44,435 nucleotides of DNA from assembly GCA_023392285.1 (NCBI GenBank), contig JAEVZK010000049.1:1-44435 (forward strand). The letters run 5' to 3'. The DNA comes from Armatimonadota bacterium (GTDB lineage: Bacteria; Armatimonadota; Fimbriimonadia; Fimbriimonadales; Fimbriimonadaceae). Positions 7,777 through 16,973 of the stretch are shown in pieces. A program made the translations under genes and the position numbers. Every line of letters starts with the position of its first letter. Positions within the stretch are counted from its first letter, which is position 1. The notes under the pieces were generated by a model. It searched no databases. It worked only from the letters and a program-made list of their open reading frames with translations, and was not told the DNA's origin.

Positions 7777-9038
7777 CCAAGCGCTCCAACGGGCCCGGAT
7801 CGTTGGCTCACCAGGCGCCGATACTCTTCGGCTGTCTGGCTCGGAACGCGCTTAAGATCGCTTCCCTCGAGCTGAAGGTCATAGAGTCCAATCTGATACA
7901 AATACTGTTCGAACGGCAGATCCTTCTCCCGGTAGCTCCATGCGACTAACGCAAACAGCGGCCACCATGTGTAGCCAACAATTGGCAGGCCCGCTCCTCG
8001 CGCACGCCGTACCGAAGCGATCGAGCCATGCAGCCACTCGCTCCGCCATTTGCCGTAAGAGGCCGTTTCCGTAACCATAAGAGGCCTCCCATATCGTTCG
8101 AAATACAAAGCGCTAATCTTCTCCACAATCACGGGTTCGGCATAAACCATCTTCGCCCGCAATCTCGATGAACGTCTAACCAGTCGCTTATCGGAAAACA
8201 TCGGGTACAGGTTTAAACCCACCAAATCAGGAACCACCCGATGCTCCTCAAACCAAGCCAGTTCTCCTACCGTGACCCCTTTAGAGGTGATCCAGTTCCA
8301 TAAAAAGCTCTCCTTCCCAAACAAGCCGGTTACAAGATCGAGGTTGAGATATGCCAATTCCGTACGATGCCGCACCTCTTGCGCCAGGTCCGGCTGCTCG
8401 CTGGAGTAAAGATCGCATGGATCGACGTGGACACAGACGATAGTTGGGTCGATCTCCTTCAGCCGTCGCTGAGTACGCACTATGCCTGAAGCGATCGCAA
8501 CGGCAATCTTGGCGTAACTCGCCCAACTTCTCCCGTACGGCGGCCACCATCCAAGACGACCGCAGTAGTATGCGGTGATGCGCGGCTCATTAAGCGGCGT
8601 GTACCAGAACACCTTTCCTTGATACCGAGAAGCGACCTTCGCGGCGTATTCTTCAACCCGCTTTGGATAGTCCGGATTCAGATAGGCTCCGTCAAGCCAA
8701 AGAGGCAGTCCGTAATGGACGAGGTCGATGATCGGATGGACTCCCGAAGACAAGATCGTGTCGACCACCTGATCAGTCCAGCCGAAATCCCAAGAAGTCG
8801 CACTCGGCTGAATCCGATGCCATGGCAAACCATATCGACAATGGGTGACTCCGAGGCCGGCGACGAGAGCGAGGTCTTCTCGCCATTTTTCATAGTGCTG
8901 AGTCAACTCGTACTCGTCTAGCGTTCGGCCAGTTCGAGGATGGGGTGCGGTAATGAACGTATCTTCTATCCCCGTCGCCCACACAAACTTGCCATCCTGA
9001 ATAAAACGAGACAACTCTTGCGCTGAAATAGCCCCCAC
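7773..9038 (-). CDS. GH1-like family glycoside hydrolase, first of pair
   Basis: 421-aa cytoplasmic glycosidase with a TIM-barrel. The opening FVWATGIEDTF (18-28) matches the start of GH1 enzymes, which usually read FxWGxATS. HPIIDLVHYGLPLWL (101-115) is the GH1 strand-3 region, TPLNEPRIT holds the acid/base E151 and MVTETASYG the nucleophile E324. It probably hydrolyses a beta-glycoside; the sugar cannot be told. Start is GTG 9038; there is no good ribosome-binding site so the exact start is uncertain by a few codons. It heads a two-gene operon with the next glycosidase and is divergent from pstS, with a symmetrical intergenic region in between. Confidence 0.78.
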   Translation of the reverse strand: MGAISAQELSRFIQDGKFVWATGIEDTFITAPHPRTGRTLDEYELTQHYEKWREDLALVAGLGVTHCRYGLPWHRIQPSATSWDFGWTDQVVDTILSSGVHPIIDLVHYGLPLWLDGAYLNPDYPKRVEEYAAKVASRYQGKVFWYTPLNEPRITAYYCGRLGWWPPYGRSWASYAKIAVAIASGIVRTQRRLKEIDPTIVCVHVDPCDLYSSEQPDLAQEVRHRTELAYLNLDLVTGLFGKESFLWNWITSKGVTVGELAWFEEHRVVPDLVGLNLYPMFSDKRLVRRSSRLRAKMVYAEPVIVEKISALYFERYGRPLMVTETASYGKWRSEWLHGSIASVRRARGAGLPIVGYTWWPLFALVAWSYREKDLPFEQYLYQIGLYDLQLEGSDLKRVPSQTAEEYRRLVSQRSGPVGALG

Positions 9039-9062
9039 ATCTTTTTGAATGGGAACTCAGGT

Positions 9063-9098
9063 GAGCGGTTCCGATCACGGTTTAAACCGCTCTTAACA
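9063..9098. promoter_or_regulatory. Palindromic control region between glycosidase operon and pstS, with possible PhoP-box half sites
   Basis: The 94-base divergent intergenic region contains an 8-bp inverted repeat GAGCGGTT (9063-9070) and AACCGCTC (9085-9092), and within it the perfect 12-bp palindrome CGGTTTAAACCG (9078-9089). TTAAAC at 9082 and TTAACA at 9093 are 11 bp apart, the spacing of Gram-positive-type PhoP direct repeats; I see only two, so a Pho box is tentative. The site is well placed to control either direction. Confidence 0.4.
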
Positions 9099-9132
9099 CA
9101 ACGGCGGTAGGTTAAATTTCGCGAAGGACACG

Positions 9133-10134
9133 ATGAGAGCGAAATCCAGATTAGCCGTGGTGCCCGCATGCGTTGCCGCCGGAGTTCTCCTTTCCCTTTT
9201 TGGTTGCGGCCTTTCCAAAGTAGACAGCCGCGAAGGAACCGTTAAAATTGATGGAAGCAGCACGGTGATGCCAATTTCAGCTCGGGTCAGCGAAGCGTAT
9301 CAAGAGGTCGCTCCCGACGTGCAGGTTCCGGTTGGAGAGGCTGGCACCGGAAGCGGTATGCAGAAATTTATTGCTGGCGAAATTGATATCTGCGATGCCT
9401 CGCGCCCGATCAAGCCGCAGGAAATCGAAGAGCTCTCCGAGAAGGGTGTGGAGTTCATTGAGTTGCCGATCGCTCTCGACGGACTTGCGATTGTTGTCAA
9501 TAAAGACAACCGCTGGGCGACTTCGATCACAACTAGCGAGCTTCGCAGAATTTGGGCACCTGATAGCCAAATTCATGCTTGGAACGAGGTCCGACCGGAA
9601 TGGCCTGCGAAACCTCTCAACCTACAAGGGCCAGGAACGAACCACGGCACCTATGAGTACTTCGCAGACGCCATCGTGAAGGACAAGAGCAAGACGACCC
9701 GGCAAGACTACGCGCAGAATCAAGAGTACAACACCCTTGTGCAAGGAGTATCGCAGGATCAAAATGCCCTTGGATATGTTGGGTATGCCTACTATGAGGA
9801 GAATCTGGACAACCTAAAACTTCTTGCTGTCGATAGCGGACATGGTCCCGTCCTTCCGAGCCCGGCAACGATCCAAGATGGCAGCTACGAGCCTCTCTCA
9901 CGCCCGCTGTTCATTTATGTCTCCAAGGCTTCACTTGCTCGCCCGGAGGTGAAAGCCTTCGTTCAGTATTATCTCGATCACGCCAGTCACCTCGTCGGAG
10001 ATGCCAAGTACATTCCCCTCCCCGAGGAGACGTATGCTCTCGTCCAAAAAAGGTTCAAGAACATGGTCAGCGGCAGCGTCTTCTCCGACGCACCCACCAG
10101 TGCGAAAATCGACGACCTCCTATCGACGAAATAG
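9133..10134 (+). CDS. pstS: Phosphate ABC transporter substrate-binding lipoprotein
   Basis: 333-aa periplasmic phosphate receptor anchored as a lipoprotein. The signal peptide ends in the lipobox LFGCG with Cys at about residue 26. The mature part begins with IDGSSTVMPIS, the phosphate-loop signature of PstS, and continues with GTGSGMQKFIAGEIDICDASRPIK. GYVGYAYYEEN later on is also typical. ATG 9133 is preceded by AAGGA at a good distance. pstC follows after two bases, pstA after that. No pstB is in the operon, so the ATPase must come from elsewhere. Expression may be controlled by the palindromic region just upstream. Confidence 0.95.
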   Translation: MRAKSRLAVVPACVAAGVLLSLFGCGLSKVDSREGTVKIDGSSTVMPISARVSEAYQEVAPDVQVPVGEAGTGSGMQKFIAGEIDICDASRPIKPQEIEELSEKGVEFIELPIALDGLAIVVNKDNRWATSITTSELRRIWAPDSQIHAWNEVRPEWPAKPLNLQGPGTNHGTYEYFADAIVKDKSKTTRQDYAQNQEYNTLVQGVSQDQNALGYVGYAYYEENLDNLKLLAVDSGHGPVLPSPATIQDGSYEPLSRPLFIYVSKASLARPEVKAFVQYYLDHASHLVGDAKYIPLPEETYALVQKRFKNMVSGSVFSDAPTSAKIDDLLSTK

Positions 10135-10136
10135 CC

Positions 10137-11087
10137 ATGTCTTCGCTGCCCACCACCCCTCAACAAGCGATCGCTGGACTTGGTCCGCGAAAATCCAAAT
10201 TCAATGCGCTTCAAAGCGGCAAAGAGCGATTCATACGCTACCTCTGCCTCGCTTCGGCTCTCATTTCAATTTTCACCACCGCCGCGATCATCGTCATCTT
10301 GGTGGGAGAGTCACTTGGATTCTTCCGCGAGGTGGGTCTTCGAGAGTTCCTCTTTGGCACCAAGTGGGAGCCGAACGCCGCGACACCCAAATTCGGGGTT
10401 CTTCCGCTGCTCACCGGAACCCTGGTCATCACCATCGGAAGCGCTCTCATCGCCGTCCCCCTCGGGCTGCTTACTGCTGTTTTCATGAGCGAATACGCTC
10501 CGAAACGGGTGCGAAATATCTTGAAGCCGGCTCTGGAACTCCTCGCTGGAATTCCCACCGTGGTCTACGGCTACTTGGCTCTGAACTTGATCACCCCTTT
10601 GCTCAAGCACGTGATCCCGAATCTGCGGCCGACCAACGCCCTCGCCGGTGCGATTGTCGTTGGAATCATGATCTTGCCCCTCGTCTCATCACTATGTGAA
10701 GATGCGATTTCCTCCGTTCCTCGCGGCTTGCGTGAGGGTGCCTACGGCCTCGGCGCGACCAAGCTCGAAGTCACCACCAAAATCGTCGTTCCCGCCGCTT
10801 TGAGCGGCATCATGGCCGCGTTCATTTTGGCGCTCTCCCGTGCCATCGGCGAAACCATGGCCGTCACGCTTGCCTCGGGCTCTACCCCGAACCTCACCCT
10901 GAATCCAGCAGAAAGCATCCAGACGATGACAAGCTACATCGTCAACACGAGCAAAGGCGATCTTCCCGCCCATTCCCTTAAGTTCTCGACGATCTTTGCG
11001 GTTGGCGTTTCGCTCTTCGTCATGACCATGCTCATGAATATGCTCGCCTCTTACCTGGTCCGAAAATTCAGGCGGGTGTACGGTTGA
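10137..11087 (+). CDS. pstC: Phosphate ABC transporter permease PstC
   Basis: 316-aa inner-membrane subunit of the high-affinity phosphate importer. Six hydrophobic segments are visible, the first at about residues 38-62. The loop that contacts the ATPase, the EAA motif, is REGAYGLGATKLEVTTKIVVP near residues 200-220. PLGLLTAVFMSEYAPKRVR marks the PstC side of the PstC/PstA pair. It begins 2 bases after pstS and its stop overlaps the TTG start of pstA. Confidence 0.95.
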   Translation: MSSLPTTPQQAIAGLGPRKSKFNALQSGKERFIRYLCLASALISIFTTAAIIVILVGESLGFFREVGLREFLFGTKWEPNAATPKFGVLPLLTGTLVITIGSALIAVPLGLLTAVFMSEYAPKRVRNILKPALELLAGIPTVVYGYLALNLITPLLKHVIPNLRPTNALAGAIVVGIMILPLVSSLCEDAISSVPRGLREGAYGLGATKLEVTTKIVVPAALSGIMAAFILALSRAIGETMAVTLASGSTPNLTLNPAESIQTMTSYIVNTSKGDLPAHSLKFSTIFAVGVSLFVMTMLMNMLASYLVRKFRRVYG

Positions 11088-11956
11088 TCCAGAAGGGCCC
11101 AATCTCGGGTGCACGGCGCAATGCCGATCGCCTCTTTACCGGCTTGTGCTACTTCGCCGCGTCGTTCGCGGTGTTCCTACTCATTGTCCTGCTCGTCAAA
11201 ATTGGCACCGACGGCTACCAGCACGTAAGCCTCAAGTTTCTGGAGAGTTGGCCATCTTCTTACGACGGGCACAAGGCAGGAATCAAAAGCTCGATCATCG
11301 GCAGCGCGATGGTGATGGTGCTGACCGGAATCATCGCAGTTCCGCTCGGGATTGCTGCGGCCGTTTATCTGGAAGAGTTCACTCGCCGAAAAAACCGACT
11401 CACCAACTTCATTCAGGTAAATATCGCGAACCTCGCTGGCGTTCCATCCATCGTCTACGGCCTCTTGGGATTGGCAGTATTTGTCCGCTGGATGCAGCTC
11501 GGCACGACAGTCGTGGCCGGCGCATTGACGATGAGTCTGCTCATCCTGCCGATGATCATCATCGTCACCCAAGAATCGCTGAGAGCCGTCCCCAATTCAT
11601 ATCGAGAGGCAGCATACGGTCTTGGCGCTACTCAATGGCAGGTGATCCGTGGCCAGGTCTTGCCCTCCGCCTTACCTGGGATTCTCACCGGCGTCATCCT
11701 CTCCCTGTCCCGAGCCATCGGCGAAACCGCGCCCCTGATCGTGGTTGGCGCAGTTGGATTTGTCAACTTCATGCCTCGCGATTTGCACAGCCCGTACACC
11801 GTCCTGCCGCTGCAGATCTTTAACTGGGCGAATCGTCCGGAGGTGAGTTTTCAGGAGGCGGCGGCAGGAGCAATTATCGTGCTCATGGCGACGCTTCTGG
11901 TGATGAACTCGATTGCAATCTGGCTTCGATTGCGAGCAAAACGACGAACTCAGTAA
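11084..11956 (+). CDS. pstA: Phosphate ABC transporter permease PstA
   Basis: 290-aa inner-membrane partner of PstC. Six hydrophobic segments; the EAA loop reads REAAYGLGATQWQVIRGQVLP near residues 175-195, and LEEFTRRKNRLTNFIQ with NLAGVPSIVYGLLG are PstA landmarks. Start is TTG at 11084, overlapping the pstC stop as TTGA, which couples their translation. The usual pstB and phoU genes do not follow; an alpha-mannosidase does, after a 44-base gap with its own -10-like box. Confidence 0.94.
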   Translation: MIQKGPISGARRNADRLFTGLCYFAASFAVFLLIVLLVKIGTDGYQHVSLKFLESWPSSYDGHKAGIKSSIIGSAMVMVLTGIIAVPLGIAAAVYLEEFTRRKNRLTNFIQVNIANLAGVPSIVYGLLGLAVFVRWMQLGTTVVAGALTMSLLILPMIIIVTQESLRAVPNSYREAAYGLGATQWQVIRGQVLPSALPGILTGVILSLSRAIGETAPLIVVGAVGFVNFMPRDLHSPYTVLPLQIFNWANRPEVSFQEAAAGAIIVLMATLLVMNSIAIWLRLRAKRRTQ

Positions 11957-11986
11957 GGGCATCAGTAAATCGTCACTATCCAGCAG

Positions 11987-11992
11987 TATGCT
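11987..11992 (+). promoter_or_regulatory. -10-like box of alpha-mannosidase gene
   Basis: TATGCT lies 8 bases before ATG 12001, fitting a leaderless transcript independent of the pst operon. No clear -35 box is visible. Confidence 0.35.
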
Positions 11993-12000
11993 TGCCACTG

Positions 12001-14877
12001 ATGAGCTTCGATGCGCGTGTCCGACGTCAACTGGTGCCCACTGGCAAGATCGATCGGCTGCTGCGCCGTATCAACTGCCAGATCGCCTTCGCTTCCGAAC
12101 TACCGAACGACCAGAATTGCGCAGCGGAAGCTCGAAAAATCCTCGAGCAGGCCGAATACAGTTCGGTCGACGCCCTAGAAGCGGCGGTCCTTGAAGCCGA
12201 GCGCGCCCTTGCTCCTCTCGCTGAAGAGGCAAAGTCCTTCACGATTCATCTGATCGGCCATGGCCATATCGACATGAATTGGATGTGGAGCTGGCCGGAA
12301 ACATGCGCGACGACTCACGACACGTTCGCGAGCGTTCTCTCGCTCATGAGAGAATATCCCGAGCTCACCTACACTCAGAGCCAAGCGAGCGTCTACGCAA
12401 TCATCGAGAAGTACCACCCCGCTATGTTCGAGGAGATTCGGGCTCGCGTTAGAGAAGGGCGTTGGGAAGTCGCCGCCGTTCACTGGGTGGAAGGTGACAA
12501 GAACCTTGCCAGCGGTGAAGCCCTCGCCCGCCATCTGCTCTACACGAGAAAATATCTGCGGGAGAAATTCGGACTCGCTGCAGAGGACGTAGCCGTTGAC
12601 TGGGAGCCCGACACCTTCGGCCATTGCAACACTCTGCCCGGCATTCTCCAGCAAGCCGGAGTCAAATATTACTATTGCTGCCGAAGCGGCGGCGGCCAAG
12701 AGCACCCGCGGGTGGGCGATCCTCGTCCGCCTATGTTCTGGTGGGAAAGTCCAGATGGCTCCCGCATCCTGGTCTGTAAAGAAACGACTTGGTACAACAG
12801 CTACGTCGAAATCGGCGATAATTTCGCACTTCCCGCTCTCCGATTCTGGAAGGAAACCGGATTAAAAGACTGGATGAACGTGTATGGAATTGGCAACCAT
12901 GGCGGCGGCCCCACCCGCAAAGAAATCGACTACTTCCTCGAAACGAGAGAATGGCCATGTTGGCCCAAGATCACGTTCGGAACGGCTCAAAGATGGTTCG
13001 AGAAGGTGGAACCTCTCTGTGCAGAAGCACCCGTGTTACAGCATGAACTGAATTTTGAATTCACTGGCTGCTACACCTCGCAGAGTGCAATCAAGAGGGC
13101 AAATCGGCTCGGTGAGAACTACTGTTTGGAAGCGGAAGCACTCGCCGCCCTGAACCATGACTCTGCCGCGATCGCCCCGATGCGAGATGCGTGGATCAAC
13201 GTCTTGTTCAACCAATTTCACGACATTCTGCCCGGCTCGGGAGTCGCCGCAACCCGACAGCACGCGCTCGGCTTGTTCCAGGAAACCGGCGCACTCGCCG
13301 GGGCAGTCAAGCGGAACCAGTTGAGCGCTTTGGCTGCCGACATTGACACCTGTTCCCTCCTGCCGAAAAATAGGGACGGAGACGAGGAAAGGGCTCTGGT
13401 GGCAGAGGCTGGACCAAGAAATCACCCCAATACTCCTTTCGAAGCTGGTGCCGGGCAAGGAGCTGGCGAAAGTGGCTTCTCAAGAGCCGCCGGGGGTGGA
13501 AAACGGTTTCGCCCGATCATGATTTTCAATCCTTGCGCTTGGGTTCGCTCGGAGTTGGTGTCGGTTTCGTTATATGACCTCGAAAATGACGTTAAGGACG
13601 ATCAGATCGTTGCCCTCGACGAAGAAGGGCGAGCACACCCTACGCTTAACGTGACCGGAGCGATCGGAGGCACCCACGACTGGGGGCATCGACGCACCGA
13701 TCTGCTGTTCCACGCTAGCGACATTCCAGCTCTCGGTTATCGGGTGTTCCTATTCTGCGAAGGTGAAGCGACGGTCGAAATGCCCCAAGTCAGCCAGGTC
13801 GATGAAGTCACACTACAGGGCAAAGATTTCCGATTTCGTTTAGACAAGTTCAGCGGCGGTTTAGAGTCGGCTCACTTTTCAGGGCAGGACGCCGGTGCTT
13901 GGATAGGTCGGTTCCATGCCGTGGAGGAATGGCCGACCGGCATGTCCGCCTGGCTGCTTGGTGGAAACCGAGGCGACGCTGGCGCCATCTACCGCAAGCC
14001 GCCTCGGACCTTAGAATCTCGGAAGTTTAGAACGATCGGCTGCAAAGCGAATGAAGGAACATCCCTGCGGAGCGGGAGCAACTTCGCGGTGGTGGCGAGC
14101 CAGGAACTCATCGTTCCCGACACCCGTTCTTCAGTCAACCTGACGACGTTCGTCAGCGGCGAAGGGAGGAGAATCGACTGGAGCGCAAAAATCGACTGGC
14201 GAGAGATTGGAAGTGATGCCCTTGGAATTCCAGGATTGACCTGGATTACATCCACCGACGCAGACGAAGCCACCTTCGACACTCCCTTTGGAACTGTAGA
14301 TCGAGCACTCTCACCCGGCGATTTGCCGACCCTGAACACCGTGACCTTCAAGTCAGGCGCAGGATGGATAACTCTGATCACCGACTGCAAGTACGGCGTC
14401 GTGTCGGAGGAAGGACGCTTGGGCTTTCGTGTCTTGCGTTCGACCTACTTTCCCGATCCAACCCCAGAGGTCGCCGAATCCTTCATGCGCGCGTCAGCAG
14501 TCTTTCATTTCGAGAGACCGTCGCAAGCTGATTGCGCAAAGCTGGCTGCGTCTTGGAATCAACCGCTAACAGTGCTGCCGATTCTCCTGCAACATGGCAA
14601 ATCTCCGGTTCACCACGGCTACTTGGAGTGTCTCACTCCCGACGTCGTCGTCACCGGTCTGAAAATGTCGGAGGAGGGCAACTGCACCGTGGTCCGCCTC
14701 GCCAATTATTCCGACTCGGAGATCACCGCTGAACTGCAGTTCGATGAAGCCTTGAAACATTTGGAGGGTCCACAATTGCTCGACTTGCTTGAGCGTCCCG
14801 TTCGCCCGCTCGAATCCGTGTCCGGCAAAATCAGAGTCCCGATTTCGGCAAACAGCTTCGCTTCCGTCGCACTCTAA
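12001..14877 (+). CDS. Alpha-mannosidase, GH38
   Basis: 958-aa zinc-dependent retaining alpha-mannosidase. Catalytic domain about residues 80-450: the metal motif GHIDMNW (H89, D91 counted from ATG 12001), the nucleophile aspartate D204 in EPDTFGH, and NQFHDILPGS near residue 400 with another metal-ligand histidine. The remainder is the beta-sandwich domain with the family's central and C-terminal parts. No signal peptide, so it is probably cytoplasmic, releasing mannose from imported or endogenous mannosides. A linker of Gly/Ala/Glu around residues 460-500 is unusually flexible. ATG 12001 is preferred over an in-frame TTG at 11992 because a TATGCT box is positioned for it. Confidence 0.92.
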   Translation: MSFDARVRRQLVPTGKIDRLLRRINCQIAFASELPNDQNCAAEARKILEQAEYSSVDALEAAVLEAERALAPLAEEAKSFTIHLIGHGHIDMNWMWSWPETCATTHDTFASVLSLMREYPELTYTQSQASVYAIIEKYHPAMFEEIRARVREGRWEVAAVHWVEGDKNLASGEALARHLLYTRKYLREKFGLAAEDVAVDWEPDTFGHCNTLPGILQQAGVKYYYCCRSGGGQEHPRVGDPRPPMFWWESPDGSRILVCKETTWYNSYVEIGDNFALPALRFWKETGLKDWMNVYGIGNHGGGPTRKEIDYFLETREWPCWPKITFGTAQRWFEKVEPLCAEAPVLQHELNFEFTGCYTSQSAIKRANRLGENYCLEAEALAALNHDSAAIAPMRDAWINVLFNQFHDILPGSGVAATRQHALGLFQETGALAGAVKRNQLSALAADIDTCSLLPKNRDGDEERALVAEAGPRNHPNTPFEAGAGQGAGESGFSRAAGGGKRFRPIMIFNPCAWVRSELVSVSLYDLENDVKDDQIVALDEEGRAHPTLNVTGAIGGTHDWGHRRTDLLFHASDIPALGYRVFLFCEGEATVEMPQVSQVDEVTLQGKDFRFRLDKFSGGLESAHFSGQDAGAWIGRFHAVEEWPTGMSAWLLGGNRGDAGAIYRKPPRTLESRKFRTIGCKANEGTSLRSGSNFAVVASQELIVPDTRSSVNLTTFVSGEGRRIDWSAKIDWREIGSDALGIPGLTWITSTDADEATFDTPFGTVDRALSPGDLPTLNTVTFKSGAGWITLITDCKYGVVSEEGRLGFRVLRSTYFPDPTPEVAESFMRASAVFHFERPSQADCAKLAASWNQPLTVLPILLQHGKSPVHHGYLECLTPDVVVTGLKMSEEGNCTVVRLANYSDSEITAELQFDEALKHLEGPQLLDLLERPVRPLESVSGKIRVPISANSFASVAL

Positions 14878-14895
14878 TCGTTGGGCGCTTGGCGG

Positions 14896-14901
14896 TAACC
14901 T
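14896..14901 (+). promoter_or_regulatory. -10-like box of S9 peptidase gene, leaderless type
   Basis: TAACCT lies exactly 6 bases before ATG 14908, in the 30-base gap after the mannosidase. No Shine-Dalgarno sequence is present. Confidence 0.4.
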
Positions 14902-14907
14902 TGTCGC

Positions 14908-16935
14908 ATGCCAAAGCGCCCAATTCGTGCCGAAGATCTTCTGAGAATCGTCTTCGTCGGCGACCCCCAAATCAATCCCGAAGGCTCGCAGATCCTCTTC
15001 ACGAAGAAGGTGATCAAGAAGAACAAATATGTCACGAATCTCTGCAGCGTCGATCTAGACGGCAAGGTCACGGAATGGACTCAAGGCGACCTCGGGGCTT
15101 CTCACGGCAGGTGGACGTCCGACGGCTCATCCATCCTATTTATCTCCGGGCGCGAAAAGCCTTCGTCACAGATCTTCGCCATTTCAACATCCGGCGGCGA
15201 GGCGAAGAAGCTGACCAACTTGCCCGAAGGCTCGATCGGAGACTTTAAGATCTCGCCCGACGGTTCGAAGATTGCCCTCACCTTCCGTCCGCAGAATGCC
15301 GCATGGACCGAGGAGGCGAAGGAGAAGCGTGAAAAGGAGAACGGCAGCACCCCTCCATGGGAGATCGATACCGTGTGGTATCGCCTCGACGGCGATGGCT
15401 ACTTCGGCAACGAGCGCTATCACCTGTGCGTGCTTAGCGCCGATTCGGGTGAGGTTATTTTCCGCTATGAGAATGCCGCAGACGGAGCCTACAGCTATGA
15501 CTGGAATCCAAACTCAAAGGAGCTGATAGTAGCACATACTGCTTCTAAACGGCCGTTCGTCGATCCTCCCAATGTTCAGCTCTACCGAGTGGACATGAGC
15601 GGTCAAGCAGTCCAGTTGGAAGGGCTGCCAAAGGGAGACAAGGCGGAACCTCGCTGGTCCCCGGACGGCCGTTGGATCGCTTATGCGGGTGACATCGACG
15701 AAGAAGACCCTTGGGGCACCCGAAACACGAAACTTTACTTAGTCAGCGCCGAAGGCGGCAAGCCTAAAGATTTAACGGGTCACCAAGACTACGACATGGC
15801 GGTGGCTACGCTCTCGGATACCAAGGAAGCTGGCTTTGGCGCAGCAGTCGAATGGGCGCCGGATTCCTCCTGCCTCTACTCTCAAATCGGATGGCATGGC
15901 GAGACTCAGCTTGGCAAGGTCGCGCTCGACGGTTCGGGAACCACCCTTTTGACAGAAGGGGCGCACAGCATCGGAGTCGGCAATGTTTCGAGGAACGGGA
16001 GAATTTTTGCCGCCACTTGGGGCCACGCGACTCAGCTCCCAGAGGTGGCGGCGATTCTGCCAGAGTTGGCAACCGGCAAATTGACCGCCAAGGTCCTAAC
16101 CAACTTTAATCGAGATTTCCATGACGAGATCAAGCTAAGCGAGCCAGAGGAGTTCTGGGTTGAATCGACCGATGGAGTCAAAGTGCATGGCTGGGTCATG
16201 AAGCCAATCGACTACTTGGCACCGAAACGATATTCCGCCGTCTTGGAGATTCACGGCGGACCCCATACCCAGTATGGCTGGGCCTTTTTCCACGAATTCC
16301 AAGTCTTGGCGGCCGAAGGGCACGTGGTGGTTTACTCCAATCCAAGAGGTTCGAAAGGGTACGGAGAGGCGTTCTGCCAAGCGATCCAAGGCGACTGGGG
16401 CAACAAAGATTGGGATGACGTGCAATCGGTGACCCGCTGGATGCAACATCAATCCTATATCCATCCTGGCCAGATGGGAGTCATGGGCGGCAGCTACGGC
16501 GGCTATATGACCAACTGGGTGATCGGCCATACCGACGATTTTGCGGGAGCGATCACCGATCGTTGCGTCAGCAACATGGTCTCAATGGCGGGTAACAGCG
16601 ATTTCCCGTTCAACAAGGACGGATATTTCAAAGGAGTGGCATGGGGGAATCTCGACTCCATCAAAGAGTTGTGGCGTCAATCTCCCATTGCCTATTTCGA
16701 AAACGTTCAGACTCCAACGCTTGTCATCCACAGTGAGGGCGATTTGCGGTGCAATATCGAGCAAAGTGAGGAGGTCTTCACCGCACTCCAGCAGCAAGGA
16801 GTCGAATCACGCTTCGTCCGATATCCATCCAGCACATCACACGGGATGTCACGCTCGGGACCTCCCGATCTGCGGTTGCATCGACTTGGCGAGATCACCC
16901 GCTGGTGGCAGCGCTTCCTCAAGAAGGAAGACTAG
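14908..16935 (+). CDS. S9-family peptidase (acylaminoacyl-peptidase / DPP-IV-like)
   Basis: 675-aa serine peptidase without signal peptide, so cytoplasmic. Residues ~15-400 form a beta-propeller of WD40-like/TolB-like repeats such as FKISPDGSKIAL and PRWSPDGRWIAYAGD, which gates access of short peptides. The C-terminal alpha/beta-hydrolase domain carries S529 in GGSYGGY, D612 in SEGDLRC and H645 in STSHGMS, a complete triad. EIHGGPHTQYGWAFFHEFQ is the oxyanion-hole region typical of S9C. It is expected to remove N-terminal acyl-amino acids or dipeptides from peptides; the precise specificity is not evident. Confidence 0.9.
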   Translation: MPKRPIRAEDLLRIVFVGDPQINPEGSQILFTKKVIKKNKYVTNLCSVDLDGKVTEWTQGDLGASHGRWTSDGSSILFISGREKPSSQIFAISTSGGEAKKLTNLPEGSIGDFKISPDGSKIALTFRPQNAAWTEEAKEKREKENGSTPPWEIDTVWYRLDGDGYFGNERYHLCVLSADSGEVIFRYENAADGAYSYDWNPNSKELIVAHTASKRPFVDPPNVQLYRVDMSGQAVQLEGLPKGDKAEPRWSPDGRWIAYAGDIDEEDPWGTRNTKLYLVSAEGGKPKDLTGHQDYDMAVATLSDTKEAGFGAAVEWAPDSSCLYSQIGWHGETQLGKVALDGSGTTLLTEGAHSIGVGNVSRNGRIFAATWGHATQLPEVAAILPELATGKLTAKVLTNFNRDFHDEIKLSEPEEFWVESTDGVKVHGWVMKPIDYLAPKRYSAVLEIHGGPHTQYGWAFFHEFQVLAAEGHVVVYSNPRGSKGYGEAFCQAIQGDWGNKDWDDVQSVTRWMQHQSYIHPGQMGVMGGSYGGYMTNWVIGHTDDFAGAITDRCVSNMVSMAGNSDFPFNKDGYFKGVAWGNLDSIKELWRQSPIAYFENVQTPTLVIHSEGDLRCNIEQSEEVFTALQQQGVESRFVRYPSSTSHGMSRSGPPDLRLHRLGEITRWWQRFLKKED

Positions 16936-16959
16936 AGCAATGCATCGTGGCTGCGACGG

Positions 16960-16965
16960 TATAAT
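16960..16965 (+). promoter_or_regulatory. Consensus -10 box of secG
   Basis: A perfect TATAAT, 8 bases before the GTG start of secG. This predicts an mRNA starting at or just before the start codon. No good -35 is seen. Confidence 0.5.
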
Positions 16966-16973
16966 AGTTCGTC

